Positions 21,913 to 34,882 are shown, counted from the stretch's first letter. The stretch is 64,000 nucleotides of DNA from Desmodesmus armatus (GCA_007449985.2 VIIQ02000077.1:1-64000), one strand, 5' to 3'. Numbers and translations: made by a program. Notes: a model not told the origin generated them from the sequence alone.

Positions 21913-24900
21913 ATGTGCAAAGCAATGGCTTCTGAGAGGAATGGTTGCAACCTTGGCAGGGATAGCCAAGGGGGATTAGAGCAGGCAGGTCCCTCCGCGT
22001 CTGCTGCGTTGACAGCAGCAGATCCTCAGATCGGCACCAGCTTGCCTGGTACTGGTCTGCATACACCCTCAGGGCCCATCAGCACCTTCCAGCATCCAGA
22101 GTTATCAGCATTTGAGCGAGCAGGGAGAGACAGTGCGCCCACGCTTGGCAGTTCTTTGGACAGCGTGCAGCAGGTGCCCTCCATGTCCCCGTCGACAGGC
22201 CCGATGCCTGCCACACTGTCAGTCCCATCAACCAGCAGCCAGAGCACGGAGCTCATGTTCATGCACAGTATTCCAAGCTCGGCGCTGTCAGGGTATAGCC
22301 TCCCTGTAGGGCTGCAGGAGGCGATGCAGCAGATGCGCCTGCAGACACCTGCAGGGCCCGGCAGCACACAGCAACAGCAGCCGCCTGGAGTTCCACGAAC
22401 AGCGTCCGCGAGCCCTGCAGGCCAGCCCCACTTAGGCCCCAGCGAGTCGCAAAGCAGTGCCGACATAGCACAGCTGTTGGGGCAAGTGCAGCAGCAACAT
22501 GCGCAACAGGAGCAACAAGGGGCTGCGAACGAGGATGGCCCTGCAACGGTGCGTGGACTTAGTGCTGACCTCTGCGTATGCTGCAAGCTGCTGATGCTGC
22601 CATGCGTGTTGTGTGTTGTGACGAGGTCATTGCTTGGGCCTTGCACTTTTTGACTGGCATAGTGTTTTGGGCATGAGAGTGTGCGCCACCACTTATGGCA
22701 GGTGTGTCCAGCAGCAGCTTACATTGTTTTGGTGGCCATCCCATGTTTTCTCAGCAAGAAGTAGGCTGTGCAGATAGTGCAGCAAACTTGGCTCCTGACA
22801 GCGTACTGCCTCGCTGCAAACCCCTGTCTCCTGCAGCTGTTCTTTGCCAAAGTGCCACGCACCGCGACACGGGAGCAGATACAGGATGTATTTGCAAGGT
22901 TTGGGGAGGTTGTGTCCATCAACCTGTTCACGCCATACGAGGTAGGCTTGCTGCTTACAAGCGTGCCGCAGCCGCTGTTGCACTGGACAGCCCAGGGCAA
23001 CTGCTGGGTGGCATACGTGCATTTTGACTTGTACAGGCTGCTGCAACAGTGTGCGCAACAGGCTGCTGCAACAGCGTGTGACAAGCGCGCTGCACGAGTG
23101 TGCTGCACAACCGTACTGCACCCACTGTGTGCCCACTACGGCCAGCACGCAGACCAGTCAGCACGGTGATTCAGCCTGCACGTTCACATGTATGCAGGAC
23201 CCTCAACAAGGTGCACATGCAGGGTGCCACATGCGTGTTTCCTGCGGCTCTCCCTGCTTGCAGAATTCGCCCACCAGCAAGGGCTGTGGCCTGGTAGTGC
23301 TGCGCAGCTATTCAGAGGCTGCATCAGCCATCGCTGGCTTGGACAGCTACAAGTGGGAGGGCATGCACTCCGCCATGGTGGTGAAGCTCATGCCTCCGCA
23401 GCGGCAGCGGCAGGAGCACACGATCGGCGCTTTGGAGGGTGGTGAGTGATCTGCTCAGAAGTTGGGGGAACAGTAGGCTGTGCTGGCAGTGCAGGCAGGG
23501 CACCCATTCGATGCGCATGGACTGCCAGCGCATAGCAGCTGTGCTGGCATGCGCTGATGGCAACGTGATGTCGGTCACCTGCAAGCAGGCTGTGTCTGCC
23601 TGCACTCGTCGCTGCACGCTCGCTCAGCACGCATTTTGTCTGCACAGGCAGCACCACTGGCTGCCAGTGTGTCATCCTGCACTGGGACCGGGAGTGCTGG
23701 CATGCTGCAGGAACTCTCCCTGCAGTGCAGTGATGACCGCCCTGCCCTGCATGTGCAATGCCACACGCGTGTTTGTGTGTTGCAGCTGCAGGCGGCCGCT
23801 CCCCTGCACAAGCCACGTCCAGTCGTGCTGCGCTGTCCCCCATGCCGCGCAGCGGTAGCTACACACCCGGGGCCCAGCTGCGCATGGTGATGGGCATGGA
23901 CATGCCGCCACCAGGCTGCGCACCCAACGCATACAAGCTGTTTGTTGGCAACATCCCAAGGGCATACGCCGAGCCAGACTTGCTGCCGTGGGTCCAGCAC
24001 AGCATCCGGAAACTCCTGCAGTGCCATGCCCAGCTTCTGTGCTGAGCTGTGCCTGCAGGTCTGTGTGTGCAGAGGCACTAGACTGCTCTGCAGGTGCAGT
24101 GCATGCATGCATGTGTCCTGCATGCGTCCTGCATGTGTTCTGCATGGCCTGCGGTGCAGCTGATAACCCAGTGGCGCATGCAGAGCAGTCGTTGAGTGCA
24201 GGACAGCAGGGTGTAGTTAATGCTATGCACCCGCTTGTTGCGCAGGCATGCGCCCTGCATGTCCTGTGTTGCAGCCGGCAACCTAGTGCTGGTACATGCA
24301 GAGCAGTCGCAATCTACAGAGCATTTGTCTCGCAGAACACGCCTTAGGTCTTACAGAGCAAGCTACAGACTGCAGTGCTAGCCCTGTGCCCTGCATGTGT
24401 CCTGCAACCTAGTGCTGCAGCATGCAGAGCAACTGGTCTCACCAAAGCTACACACCAGCAGGTTCTGGAAGCTTTGCGTTTGTCAGCGCTGGAAGCTGTG
24501 CTGACTTCCCGCCTGTTGCTCCTGCAGATCTTTGAGAGCATCGGCACTGTGAGGGAGCTGGTGGTGCTGAGGGACCGTGAGACACAGGAGTCCAAGGGCA
24601 GCGCCTTTGTGTGGTACGCTACAGGAGAGGATGCAGACAAGGTAGGTAGGGTCCCTAGTAGGTTGGATGCTGCTGGTGCTGACGCCATGCTTCATTTGCC
24701 TTGACGGCTTGTCGACTGGCAAGGGGGTTTGTCAGGGTTTCAAAACAAGACATGACAGCTGGACAGCCTGCACACCAGGCACAGCACTCCTCATTGGTTG
24801 GCTTTACTGCTGTTCACATGGCAGGAGACCATCCTGGGCAGAGTGTGCTTATTGTTTTCACATGCGACATGCTGCTGTCTGTTGCAACTCTCTTGCAGGC

Positions 24901-26049
24901 CCAGGTGTCGTTCAACATGCAGCTGGTCTTGCAGAGCCGCGCGGGCACGAGCAGCAGGCCCCTGGCAGTGCGGCGTGCCGCACCCAGCAAGCAGGGGCAG
25001 CACGCGTCTGGCCTAGGCAGCGGCACTGTGGGTGTCGCCTACCCAGCGCAGATGCAGCAAGCATACGCGGTGCCTGGGCAACAGGGGCCCTTGCTGGGGC
25101 AAAGCAGCTATGGGCAAATGGGCAGGGCCCCGCAGCAGGGCGCCTATGGGCAGGGCACCTCTCTCTCAGCACAGGGGCCTGCCCAGGTCTACTATGATGC
25201 CCAAGGCCAGATCGCCATGGTGCCGCCTGGCTCATACCTGCAGCAGCAGCAACAGGTGCAGCAGCAAGCGCCCCAGCAGCACCAGGCTGCGCATCAACAG
25301 CAGCAGCTCTGGCAGCAACAGCAGGTGCCTGCAGTCGTGCATTGCCAGGCGCAGGCCGCACAGTATGCGGGTAGTGTGCTGATGTCCGTGTCAGAAGGGC
25401 CAGCCGCTGGGTACACGCAGGTGCTGCAAGTGCAGCAGGGCTCGTGGCAGCCTCAGCTCCAACAGCAGCAGCAGCCTGCTTACATGGCCACTGGCTATGA
25501 CATGAGCCAGGTGCCTGGGGGCATCCCTGCCTCTGGGCCGCTGCCTTATGCTGGGGTGGACTATGCGGCACAACAGCCGCCGCAGCCCCAGCAGGCGGGC
25601 ATGGCTGCAGCGGTGATGGTCTCCTCAATGCCTCAGGCCATCCCTGCTGCACAGCAGGTGTCAGCCGGGGCATGCTGCCGCAGGCGGGCCCCATGCTGGC
25701 CAGCAGCATGTCCCCGTCAAGGAGCGTCGTCTTCAGTGGCAGCACTGGGAGCAGCGGCAGCAGCAACGTAGGGCCGCTGGCCAGCTATCAGCAGCTGGGT
25801 GCGCAGCACCACAGCCTGGTCATACCACTGTCTGGAGAACAGCTCAGCATGATCAACAGCCAGCTGCAGAAAGTGATGGCGATGTCAGGCACCAGCATCA
25901 CCGCCGAGCACAACTTTGCTTGCGACAGCCTCGCCCTGAATGTGATTGCAGCGAGCAGGCAGCAGCTGAATGTGGCGTGGCAAATCATCCAAGGTCTCCT
26001 AGGGCAGCAAAGTGGAGCTGCCGCCCAGATGGCGGAAGGAATGCTGTGA
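21913..26049 (+). CDS. CELF/Bruno-type RNA-binding protein (two RRMs, KH-like C-terminus)
   Basis: This protein is expected to bind GU-rich RNA and control translation, stability or splicing; the circadian regulator CHLAMY1 C3 of Chlamydomonas is of this general class. Exons are 21913-22548 (Ser/Pro/Gln-rich leader), 22837-22941, 23264-23441, 23786-23991, 24528-24641 and 24899-26049. RRM1 is LFFAKVPRTATREQIQDVF with SKGCGLVVL. RRM2 is KLFVGNIPRAYAEPDLLP then FESIGTVRELVVLRDR and SKGSAFVWYA. The linker is Gln-rich. The C-terminus (HSLVIPLSGEQLSMINSQL...ALNVIAASRQQLNVAWQII) has the shape of a KH domain whose GxxG loop is replaced by NSQL. The exon-4 donor (TGG|GTCCAG) is weak. The last exon needs one more base near 25664-25668 (GCCGGGGCATG) to stay in frame; its length of 1151 is one short of a multiple of three. 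The Met at 21925 is an alternative start. Confidence 0.85.
24090..24430 (+). repeat. Three ~110-150-bp tandem repeats in an intron of the RNA-binding protein gene
   Basis: CCCTGCATGTGTCCTGC ... CCTAGTGCTG ... CATGCAGAGCAGTCG blocks recur near 24120-24190, 24245-24310 and 24388-24430. Unlike the other arrays here, they contain no exon sequence that I can see. Confidence 0.6.
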
Positions 26050-29000
26050 GTGGGAATGGTGCTGGGCCGGACGCCCAGCTGGCCTGGCGCGTTTGCTGGT
26101 GCAACGCTGCAGGCTCTCGATCGTGTTTTTGTCTGCTGTGCTGCGCCTTGATCCATCTCTGCTACCCTGTGGCCGCATGCGCTGTGTGAGTGTTGTTTGA
26201 GTTGCCCTGTTTGAGAGTGGACCTGAGTTGGAGTCTCAACTGCTATGCTGTGTTTGAGCACACGCGCTTCAGGCTCAGGGGGTTGTGCTGTCCTCATGGC
26301 CGTGGGCCCTTTGGCTGGAAGAGATGCAACTGACAGTACCTCCCAGAACCTTCCCTCTTGTGCTATGTCGGTGCAGGGCTTGCAGTTGTATTTATCCTGT
26401 ATTGGGCAGCCCTGCGGCCGGGCTGGTGTGGTGTGGCACTTGGCCTGGATGTGGATGGTTTGCCTGGATTTTTGCAACCGACTGTGCACTTGCGTGTGCT
26501 GATGAAGCCAGTTGCACGGGCCTTGGCATATGATGAGAAGCACGGTTGTTGCACGGGTCGTTGCATATGATTACATCCCCCCGTTGGTGATGTTTACCCT
26601 GGGGTGCCGTGCGGCAATTGGCACGCAGTATAGAACGGCTTGTGCTGCGACGCCTGCTGCTGCCGCTGACAGTGCGGATGCTGCATGCCTGTGTGTGCTG
26701 CTTCTCTGTGCGGGCATTACATGAGGGGAGATAGGCAGTGCACTCGGCATTCCATTCTATGTGTCATTACCGTTGTGCCGTTGGCTGCTTGATGCCAGTG
26801 CTGCCCGCATGGCCCCTGCAGCATAGGAATAATCGGTTCGCAATTGGTTCTTGCACCACTCCAAGCAGGGGTTGTGGTCTGCACTGCTCATTTGGCAGAG
26901 GGCGAATACGAATTGTGTGGCTGGTACGGTGGCCGGTCAAGTTGTGGCCAAGAGAATGGAAGCTTTCCATGCAAATACATACTGGAGCATTGTGTGCATG
27001 CCTTGTTGGGTCCAGTCAAGGACGTGCTTTGGACTGGTCGCGCCGTGGCAGCGATGATCATCGCTGCCATGATATATGTGTAGGGGGGGACGGCTGGCAG
27101 GAACGGCATTTTGTGTGACGGTATGGCCGGCGAGGGGTGTTTCAAGCTCAACAGCCGCCCGGTGTCAGCAGTAACGTGTCAGGCGTGTGCGGTCGACATG
27201 TGTTGTTTGTCAGGGAAGTCCCGACCCAACTCAGGGAGGACAGCTTGAGTTTATGTTGATGGGCTCGCACGATGGTTATGGTTGGGCCGCCAGCTGTTGG
27301 CGCTGTTGGCAGCGGTTTCGAAGCCTGCCGCTGATGTTGCGTTGTCTGCACCGTCTCCTTATTCCTCTCTTGACTTTGTGTAATAGACCAGCAACAGCGA
27401 CAAGCTGTGGCAGTGTGCAACAGATATCCTTGTGGCACGTGGTGCGAGGGCTGTGTAGTGTGCAACTTGCACCCACTGGGGCGATGGGAATGGCAAGCAG
27501 CTGGGGGTTGCTTGACTTCAAGCAAGGGAGGGGCAAGGAGGGGGTGCATCTCTTGGGCAGCAGCGTTCACACTGCGCGGGGAGTGCTGCGCGCGTCGCAT
27601 TTTGGCCCGTGGTGCGCATCGCTGTGTTTTCGCGGACCGCTCCTTTCCTGCCGAGCATCGGCAGCATGCCGGGGTTTTTTGCAGCACAGGGCTGCAGGGG
27701 TGGTTCTTGGTGGCGGCTGGGGGTGCATGCACATCGGTATCCCCATAAGCATGGAGTTGTTTGGTCTGCTGCTCCCACATGATGATGCACTGTGCCGGCC
27801 GATGTTGTTACAAGCGCCTTGATGGTGTCTGTGCAACCCCTAGGTTCCTGGTGGTTCTTCTGTGTTTGGCGTGCAGCTTGTTGTGGCGGTTTTGCAGCAT
27901 GCACGCCCCGGGCATCTGTGCCTTGCGTACGCGTCTGTAGGTCCGAGAGCTGTTGATTGCTGGACTGCCGGTGGAATTGCTGCAGTCTGTGGCATGTCGC
28001 CTGGTCGCCGGTTTACAGGAGCCAGCGTTGCGATGTGCATCTGTTGTAAGGGCTAGGGATCTGGTCGATCTTGTTTGTGTTGTACTGGATCTGTACCCCC
28101 TGCATGGGCATGAAACGTAGCTTTCGCTGCTTTGCTGGGAGAGTGCGTGTGTCTGTGTGGTGCAAGACCGCATCCCCCTGTGCTTGGGTCAATGCTGGCA
28201 ATGTATGCTGGCCCTGATGATGCTCTTCCATCAGTGACATGGAGCAGGTCCCATCCAAGCATGGGCATGCACTGCCGGGTGTTGCATGTGCAGTGTTGGC
28301 GAATTGAGTACGCAGTGCATCATCTGTCAATTCCTTGCTGGGAGCGGCAGGCGCGTGTGTGCTGCGGCTGTGCGTCCGTCTGCTCCGGCCGGCAACAGGC
28401 CACCCGTGCATCCCAGGGACGTTAAGCTGCCGCCAATTTATCTGGTTGACGTGTTGTGCAGTGGCTTGCATGGTAGCGGCTTGTGCGGCTGATAATTGGC
28501 TTTGATGGATTGCTGGCAGGCTTTGGTGTGAGTTGCTGACGGCGCCCTGCGCTGCCCTTGCTTTTTCGTCTGGCAGCACAGTGAGCTAGCTGCACTTGAC
28601 CTCAAACCACACTGTTATAATAGGTTCCAGGCTTGAGCTACGCTTGTTGGCTGCCAAGCATGCATGTATGTTGTTGTAGGACTTGTCTGCAGGACTGCTG
28701 CTGCATGCTCTGCGTCTCTGGGGGTGTGGGGTAGGCGACATGGTTGTGCGCCATGCCTGCTGCCAGGTCCGGCCGGCGGGCATGACACACGGCAGCTGAG
28801 CACTGTGTGGTGGTGCAGGCAGCTGTAAAGTGGACGGAGTTGGATCTATCGCAAGCCTGATCGAGCACTTGCGGCAGGGTCAGCCCTGCTGTAGGGCTTG
28901 GTGTGCATGACTGCGACTGCACTGTAGCATGCTGCACGCTGTGTGTGGTGTCCAACCAACACGGGAGCATGCTGTGGCAACCCCTTGATCGTGGTTGTTG

Positions 29001-31720
29001 GTACCAGGTGAGCTCTGTACCGCCAGGGGGTGAGGCTATGCACAACCTTGGGGGTACGTATGGCTCAGCATTGATGCCGGGTTGAGCCAAACCATGCTCC
29101 ACGTTGGTGGGAGGCGGTGCTGCCTGAGCAGGGCGCAAAGAAGGCACGCTGCAAGCAGCGCGGAGTGTTGGGTTCACTACTACCAGCCGTGCTTGTTGTT
29201 TTTGGCACGCTTTGTATTGCGGCAGAAGGGTGGGCAGATATGTGCTTTTTACCAGCGTGTTGTCAGAGCGCACCTCTTTGCACTTGGCGGGCTACTTGGC
29301 CCCTTGCACTTGGTCGCCGTGCAACTTGTGCGGCAGTGCCAGACCTGCGGGTGCCAGGGCGGGCTGCATGTTTCTGCCAATATTGCAATCCAATCCTCTC
29401 TTCGCTCATGTTCTGTGCTTTGATTGTTAGCCATTGTTAGTTGGATCATCTGTTGCAGCCTTTTGTGGGTGCAGGGAGTGCTATTGTAGCGGGCGGCTGG
29501 GCGCTTGTGCATGCAGCCAGTTGTGGCCGTTGATGGTGAAGAAGGGGTGTATGGCGCCTGGCCCGTCTTTTCTTGCTTTTTGTTGACCCAAGCATGGGGC
29601 TCAGGACCATTCCACGCTAGGGGGGGATGTCTAGGGGTGTCTTGTTGACACATGAGTGGCACCTTGTGTTGGGCGGCTCGTATCTGTGAGCCTCTTCCTG
29701 AGTGTCAGCGGCTGGGTGGTGTGGGTGGTGTATGGCTTGCTTGGTCTGCGTGAGAGCGTTGTTATTGAATATTATTTGGGCTGCAGAGCTGTGTTCTCTT
29801 TTTGGCACACTCGTCCCCAACGTGCAGTTTTGAAGCGCCGCATGGCCATCATCGCAGCAAAGAGTCCCACACTGTCCTCTTTGTGCGCATCAAGGCCACA
29901 TCGTGTTGCAGGGGGTTGGTAGCGGCAGCCTTGCTGTTATGCGCGCAACATTGAAACACAACAGCAGTGGGCCTTGTCTGGCTACAAGTATGACAGGATG
30001 GTCGTGCCCCCTTTCTTTGTTTCTTGGACTGTCAGCGCTCCTTGCAGTGCAGTCAGCATGCATGTTTGTGTGTACGTATGTGTGTGCGTGCGCTGGCCTA
30101 GGAGGGCTCTTCCGTGTGCTGCGTGTGTGTATATGCTTGATGCCCTAAACTAGTTGGAGTGAGGCACGCGTGCAGTTGGTGTGGGGCAGCAACGTGCTTG
30201 CTTGCCCTCTCTTGATGAGGACTGTGCTTCACGTTGAATTGCTTGCCGCAACACTGCTCAAGTTGATGTGCATGCGGATGGGCCGACACATGTACGTACG
30301 TAACGGTCATGGTGCACGCAATGGTGCAGCCAGCTGTGTGTGTGAGCGATTTGCAGGGAGCTGGACAAGGATGGGTCCACCACACGCAGGCCAGGCCAGA
30401 TTCACGCATGCCCCTGCCACGGATGGTGTACGCTGATGGCCCTGTTGTGGCCATTCAAGCAGCGGCTCCAAATGTGCATTGATCATGTACCTGAAACCCT
30501 GCAGTGGTGCGCCACATGAGCACGTGCATGGTCGTGGTCCCGCTGTTTTTTTGTTTTTTTGTCAAAGGTGAAGCTGCAGTCAACACACCCCAATCCGCCG
30601 TCACATGTGTGTTGACACAAGAGTCGCTTTTGTGTGTCCGTATGCATGCCCGGTGCTGGTGCATTGCGCACCTGTTGCCACAGCAAGTTGAGATGGATTT
30701 GCACCCGTGTTGTTGATCGTGGGCGCACAGTTGTGTGGAGCGCTGGGGCACGGGAAGCACATGCATGGTTGTGGTAGGAATCTGCCTGCCGACTGCGTGC
30801 CTGTATGCTGATGTATGCCTCTCTATGTATGCTCTCTGTGTTTTGCTGGCGGCTGTACAGCCCCAGTGTGACGTGGGCTGGAGGCTGTGCAGCCCCAGCA
30901 AGTACTGACTCTGCTTGTCGATTGGTCTGAGGCCTAGCGTTACGTAGTGTGCACCCTGTAGCCTGATGTAGCCACACTGTGGCGTCAAAACTAGGAGGGG
31001 CTGCGCCGCTGGTCGTAAGTTGCATCTTGGCAAGTGCACTCGCCCCGGCCGGCTGTAGCTTCCTCACACCCTGCTGGGTGCTGCCTGATGCTGCATTATG
31101 ATGCTTGCTTGTGCCGCGCGGGTGGTTTCGGAGGGCTGTACGGGCTGTACGGTGTGCGCCATAATGCCTGTGGGGAGGAGGGGGGCCTCTCAGGAGGCCT
31201 CTGTGCCCCTGTATGAACAGCCGCAGGTGATCGTGCTGGCCATGTGGATATGAGTACGATCATCTATGATCAATTCTATGATCATCTTTGATGCGGGCAC
31301 AGGGGGCGGCCGTGTCGATGTGGGTGTGAAGTGTGAGTGATCATGGGCACGCCGCACTGAGCTTTGACTGGCCTTAGCTGGCTGGGACCCTGACCCACAC
31401 ACACCAAGCAGGGCCCTCCTGACACTAGAGGCCCTGTTGCCGACATGCATGGTGACGGCAAGCATGATGACAGCAAGCATGTGAGTATGAAGAGCCCTGA
31501 TGAAAGAGAGGGCATGCATGGGGCATTGTGTGATGATGGGTTGTGTTGAGAAGGATGATGCTGATGATGCCCGGTGTCATTGCTGGCAGCACATGTGCAT
31601 AGGCTGCTGGGTCTGTTGGTGCAGTACTGCGTCACACAGGTGTAACATGTCATCGAGACCGCTGGGGCTTCAAGGACTGGGGGGTATCATCCGTTCCTGC
31701 AGACTGTAACTGTAACTCGT
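26050..31720 (+). other. 5.6-kb GT-rich plus-strand region, probable very long 3' UTR or non-coding RNA
   Basis: No credible coding exon appears on either strand. The plus strand is persistently rich in G and T (TGTGTGCGTG, GTTGTTG, TTGTGTG), as in algal 3' UTRs, right up to about 31.7 kb, where it flips to A/C-rich. TGTAA signals occur near 27379, 28045, 31641 and 31706-31716. The simplest reading is transcribed 3' sequence of the RNA-binding protein gene, perhaps with alternative poly(A) sites. A separate non-coding transcript is equally possible. Confidence 0.4.
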
Positions 31721-33853
31721 CACTACATCATCACGCCAACTGTCTCGCTGTTTTCGGTCATGCATAATTCACTGCTTCAGTTCTGACAGGGTACTGAAGT
31801 ACTGTCACTGCATAGATGTTCAAGATACATGCTAGCGGGCTGGTGTACTGCCTATAGCCACTGCATTTTTCTCAGTTCACAGGGGTACACACTTTCACAT
31901 GAACAGACGGGCTAAGCTGCACAGAGCATGTGCTGCTGAGTTGCTGTGTGCTGCTACAGCATATTCTCTGCTGCAAAAAGAAGTTGCCTGGGTGTGCACT
32001 GCAAGCCTACATGATGCTGTTCTGGCCCACCACAACTCAAACATCAAGGCAATCAAGCAAGAATGCAAGCATCAACAGGGTCTCACTACAGGCTCTCCAT
32101 CCATTGTGTTGTTACACTCCGATCCTTTCATTGACTGCCCACGTACACACACAGCCCTTGCCAGCTTTTGGCTGCATGGTCTGCTGGAAAATGATACATC
32201 TGCTGGTACCAACAGACCAACCACCCCACAGAACAAAAAGCTTGCAGCGTCGCTACACGCCAGGCACAAACCTAATTGAGTTCCATTGAACTGAATTGAA
32301 TTTCAAAGAAGCCTTTTCCAGGCCCCTGCAGAGGCTGCTAAGCACACGACAGGCAGTCACACACACAAAGCATGAAGTAGAGGCCTCAACACGCACAACA
32401 CCCAACAAACCAGCCCCGCTCAAAACCAGGGCTGCGCACATCATAGTATACGTCATACAACACAAGCAAGTGCACATACACAGCAGCAGCAACAGCTATC
32501 GCGGCATATGACTGCTGCGAAGCTGTGGCCATGTAGCAGTAGCAAGCCTGGGCATGCGCCACCACAAGGATCAAGGCTGCAGACTGCTCTGCAGCCCTTC
32601 CTTCAAAACACAACGCCCATACACAAGTAGGCCAGTAGTAGTGGTAGTAGTAGTACTATAGTAGTAGTAGCAGAACACCTGTAGTAGCACTGCGGTTGAG
32701 GCACACTTGCATGCTGTTGATGCACACACAGACAGCACCATGCTTCCCCAGGCTTGCATGCTGGACTGGCACAGTGTGTTGCACTGCCCTGTTTCTGTGA
32801 CAACTGCCGCGACCCTCGTAACAAGCTTTGTGTCCATTCAGGCAGAACACACACACTCACACCCCTCACAAACACACTACAAAACCCAAGCCCCGACGCA
32901 CCACCAACCCTCATCCGCACGCCAACCCCCTCATCCGCCCAAAGGGTATCAAGTAAGCAATGCTGCTGCTTGCTACACCCACTCAGAAGTCAGCAGCATG
33001 TGCGGCTGCTATTTTGCAATTGCCAACAAACACCCCTACAACCACTGCGCAGCTACACGGCTTGATCACTGGCAAGTGTGCACACAGGATTTGCTTGCTG
33101 AATCGCCGAGATTGGCTGCCTCTGGGGTGCAGAGACAGCTCCCAAAATAAACGCTCTCTTTCCACAAGCATAACACACTTGATGGTTGTATCTCATGTGT
33201 TTGACACACATGCACTCCCTGTGCATGCACTCCCTGTGTCTACACACGCATGCATGTCTCCCACACAGCGAGCCACCTGAACAAACACCAAGACGACAAG
33301 TGCTGTAACAGTCCAGCACCACCGGGCTGGCTGCTCCAGCACCACTGTTTCATTTGGACAAAGACAATCTCAGACTCACCAAAACCCTGACACAAATGCC
33401 ACCTACCACCTTGCCCCCTACAGCTACTGCAGTGTGCTGTGCAGGCTATCTACATTACAAAGGGGCACCAGCAAACACCCCACCCCGCTCCCCTACACGC
33501 CAGACACAGATGCGTGGTTGACATGCTGTATATGTATGTGTGCGTACCGCTCGCAGTAGCACTGCATGGCCACTGCTACAAAGGGACAGCTCGCTGCTGC
33601 TGCTGCGGGTCTGCACGCAGCATTGAGACACAGACACCAACTGCCTACACAGTAAGACAGCTGCTGATACATGCGCAGCCTTGAGAGCAAGACACACTGC
33701 CTACACAGTGACGACAGGAAGCAAAAGATATGGCCAGAGCCACTGCGATGGCAGTGAGGCTGAACAGCTGCACACAATTGCAGCCAAACCAAACAAGGTG
33801 TACTGCGCGCAAGTGCGTACAGCACTGAACACCCCCCAAACAAAAAGCACAGC
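31721..33853 (-). other. A/C-rich region, probable 3' flank of the minus-strand gene
   Basis: The plus strand is A/C-rich, so the minus strand is G/T-rich, as expected for 3' sequence of the gene ending at 33854. A minus-strand TGTAA lies at 33455-33459, about 400 bases past that stop. No coding exon is supported. A TAG/TAGTAG triplet run lies near 32636-32690. Confidence 0.35.
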
Positions 33854-34882
33854 TCAGACCAGCCAGGAGGCTTGGTACTGCTGCTGCAGAGGGGGACCCT
33901 TGCACACCTGGTTCAAGCTGTAGTGCGTGCAGTGGCAGTCGCTGCTACTGCTGCTGCTTTGCTTCATTGTTTTCAGCAGGTAGCAGCCCTGCAACGGGTC
34001 GGCAGCCTCCCGTGTCTGCACCACCAGCCCGTAGAACGCCGTCTGCGTCTGCTGGTGTTGCTGCTGCAGTTGTGGCCGCGCTGGCGATGGCCCGTGGTGG
34101 CTGCTGCTGCTGCTGCTATGGTGTGAGTGGCTGTGCTCCTCGTCGCCGCTGCAGCAGTCCCCAAAGCTACCCTGCATGAGCTCCATGCTGCCAGCAGCTG
34201 ATGCTGATGTGTAGTTGGCAGTGACACCACCGCTGTACGCTGCAGCAGTCGCTGCTGCTGCTGCCATGGCCTCACTTGCTGCATGGGGGCAGCCCGAGCA
34301 CGCCTGGCCTGCTGCTTTTACCAGGCAGGGGCTGTCTGCTGAGGCCAGTGGGTGTACCAGGATGAGGGCCTCGTCCTGCTGCAGTGCTGAGGACAGGTGC
34401 TGCTGCTGTATGTGCTCCCAACCGGCTTCCAGGTCTGCAGGATCCAACCGGACGAGCTGCAGACTGAGGACAGGGTTGACCCTGACACGCAGGAGGAAGG
34501 CCCCGCCATCCAGCTGCTTGACCACGGTCTGCACCATGGCCTCGAACCACATCTGCGTGGACCATAGTTTGGTGGGAGACCGCGGCACGGGCTGCTGCAG
34601 CACGGGCGTGCTGGGCCAGGAGTAGATGGCCAGACCACCACTGGCTGCCATGCTGGCGGGGCAAGCCACCTGGGGCCGCTGCCTGCCGGGCCGACCAGTC
34701 ATATGGCTGATATGTGCCTTTGTTGACAGCTGCCGTGGCATGCATGCTGCTGCCTGCTGCTTGGTGTGGTGCAACTGTGGAGGGCATGATGCTGTGGTGA
34801 AAGCCATCCTCCCAGCTTTGCGCTGCACCGCGCTGGAATGCAATCTAAAGGTCTGGGAACAAACACACGTGTGCACTTGCAA
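33854..34882 (-). CDS. Single-exon protein, probable organelle-targeted conserved protein of photosynthetic eukaryotes
   Basis: An uninterrupted 342-codon frame. The first ~60 residues are rich in Ser, Thr, Ala, His and Arg and nearly free of acidic residues, like a transit peptide; the Met at 34807 (MAFTTASCPPQ) is an alternative start. The middle reads AIYSWPSTPVLQQPVPRSPT, KLWSTQMWFEAMVQTVVKQL and GGAFLLRVRVNPVLSLQLVR. The end reads AFYGLVVQTRE, QGCYLLKTMKQ, CTHYSLNQVCKG and QYQASWLV. From memory this pattern (YSTPMWYEAVV, FxLRVRVNP, FYGVVVQxR, GCYxLKT, CTHFSL) occurs in an uncharacterised plant plastid family, but I cannot confirm it. Ala- and Ser-rich insertions with His-rich DEEHSHSHHSS lie between. 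The inverted-repeat element begins about 75 bp upstream of the start, so its insertion may have replaced this gene's promoter. Confidence 0.65.
   Translation of the reverse strand: MQVHTCVCSQTFRLHSSAVQRKAGRMAFTTASCPPQLHHTKQQAAACMPRQLSTKAHISHMTGRPGRQRPQVACPASMAASGGLAIYSWPSTPVLQQPVPRSPTKLWSTQMWFEAMVQTVVKQLDGGAFLLRVRVNPVLSLQLVRLDPADLEAGWEHIQQQHLSSALQQDEALILVHPLASADSPCLVKAAGQACSGCPHAASEAMAAAAATAAAYSGGVTANYTSASAAGSMELMQGSFGDCCSGDEEHSHSHHSSSSSSHHGPSPARPQLQQQHQQTQTAFYGLVVQTREAADPLQGCYLLKTMKQSSSSSSDCHCTHYSLNQVCKGPPLQQQYQASWLV

Noticed and set aside
25650..25676. A 26-base intron joining the two frames near the end of the RNA-binding protein gene
   Set aside because: Too short for a spliceosomal intron. 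One missing G in the GGGG run explains the frame change and the exon length exactly.
27148..27780. 210-codon minus-strand frame in the GT-rich region
   Set aside because: Composition is that of the complementary A/C-rich strand (His/Gln/Pro/Thr), with no domain or intron signals and no family resemblance.
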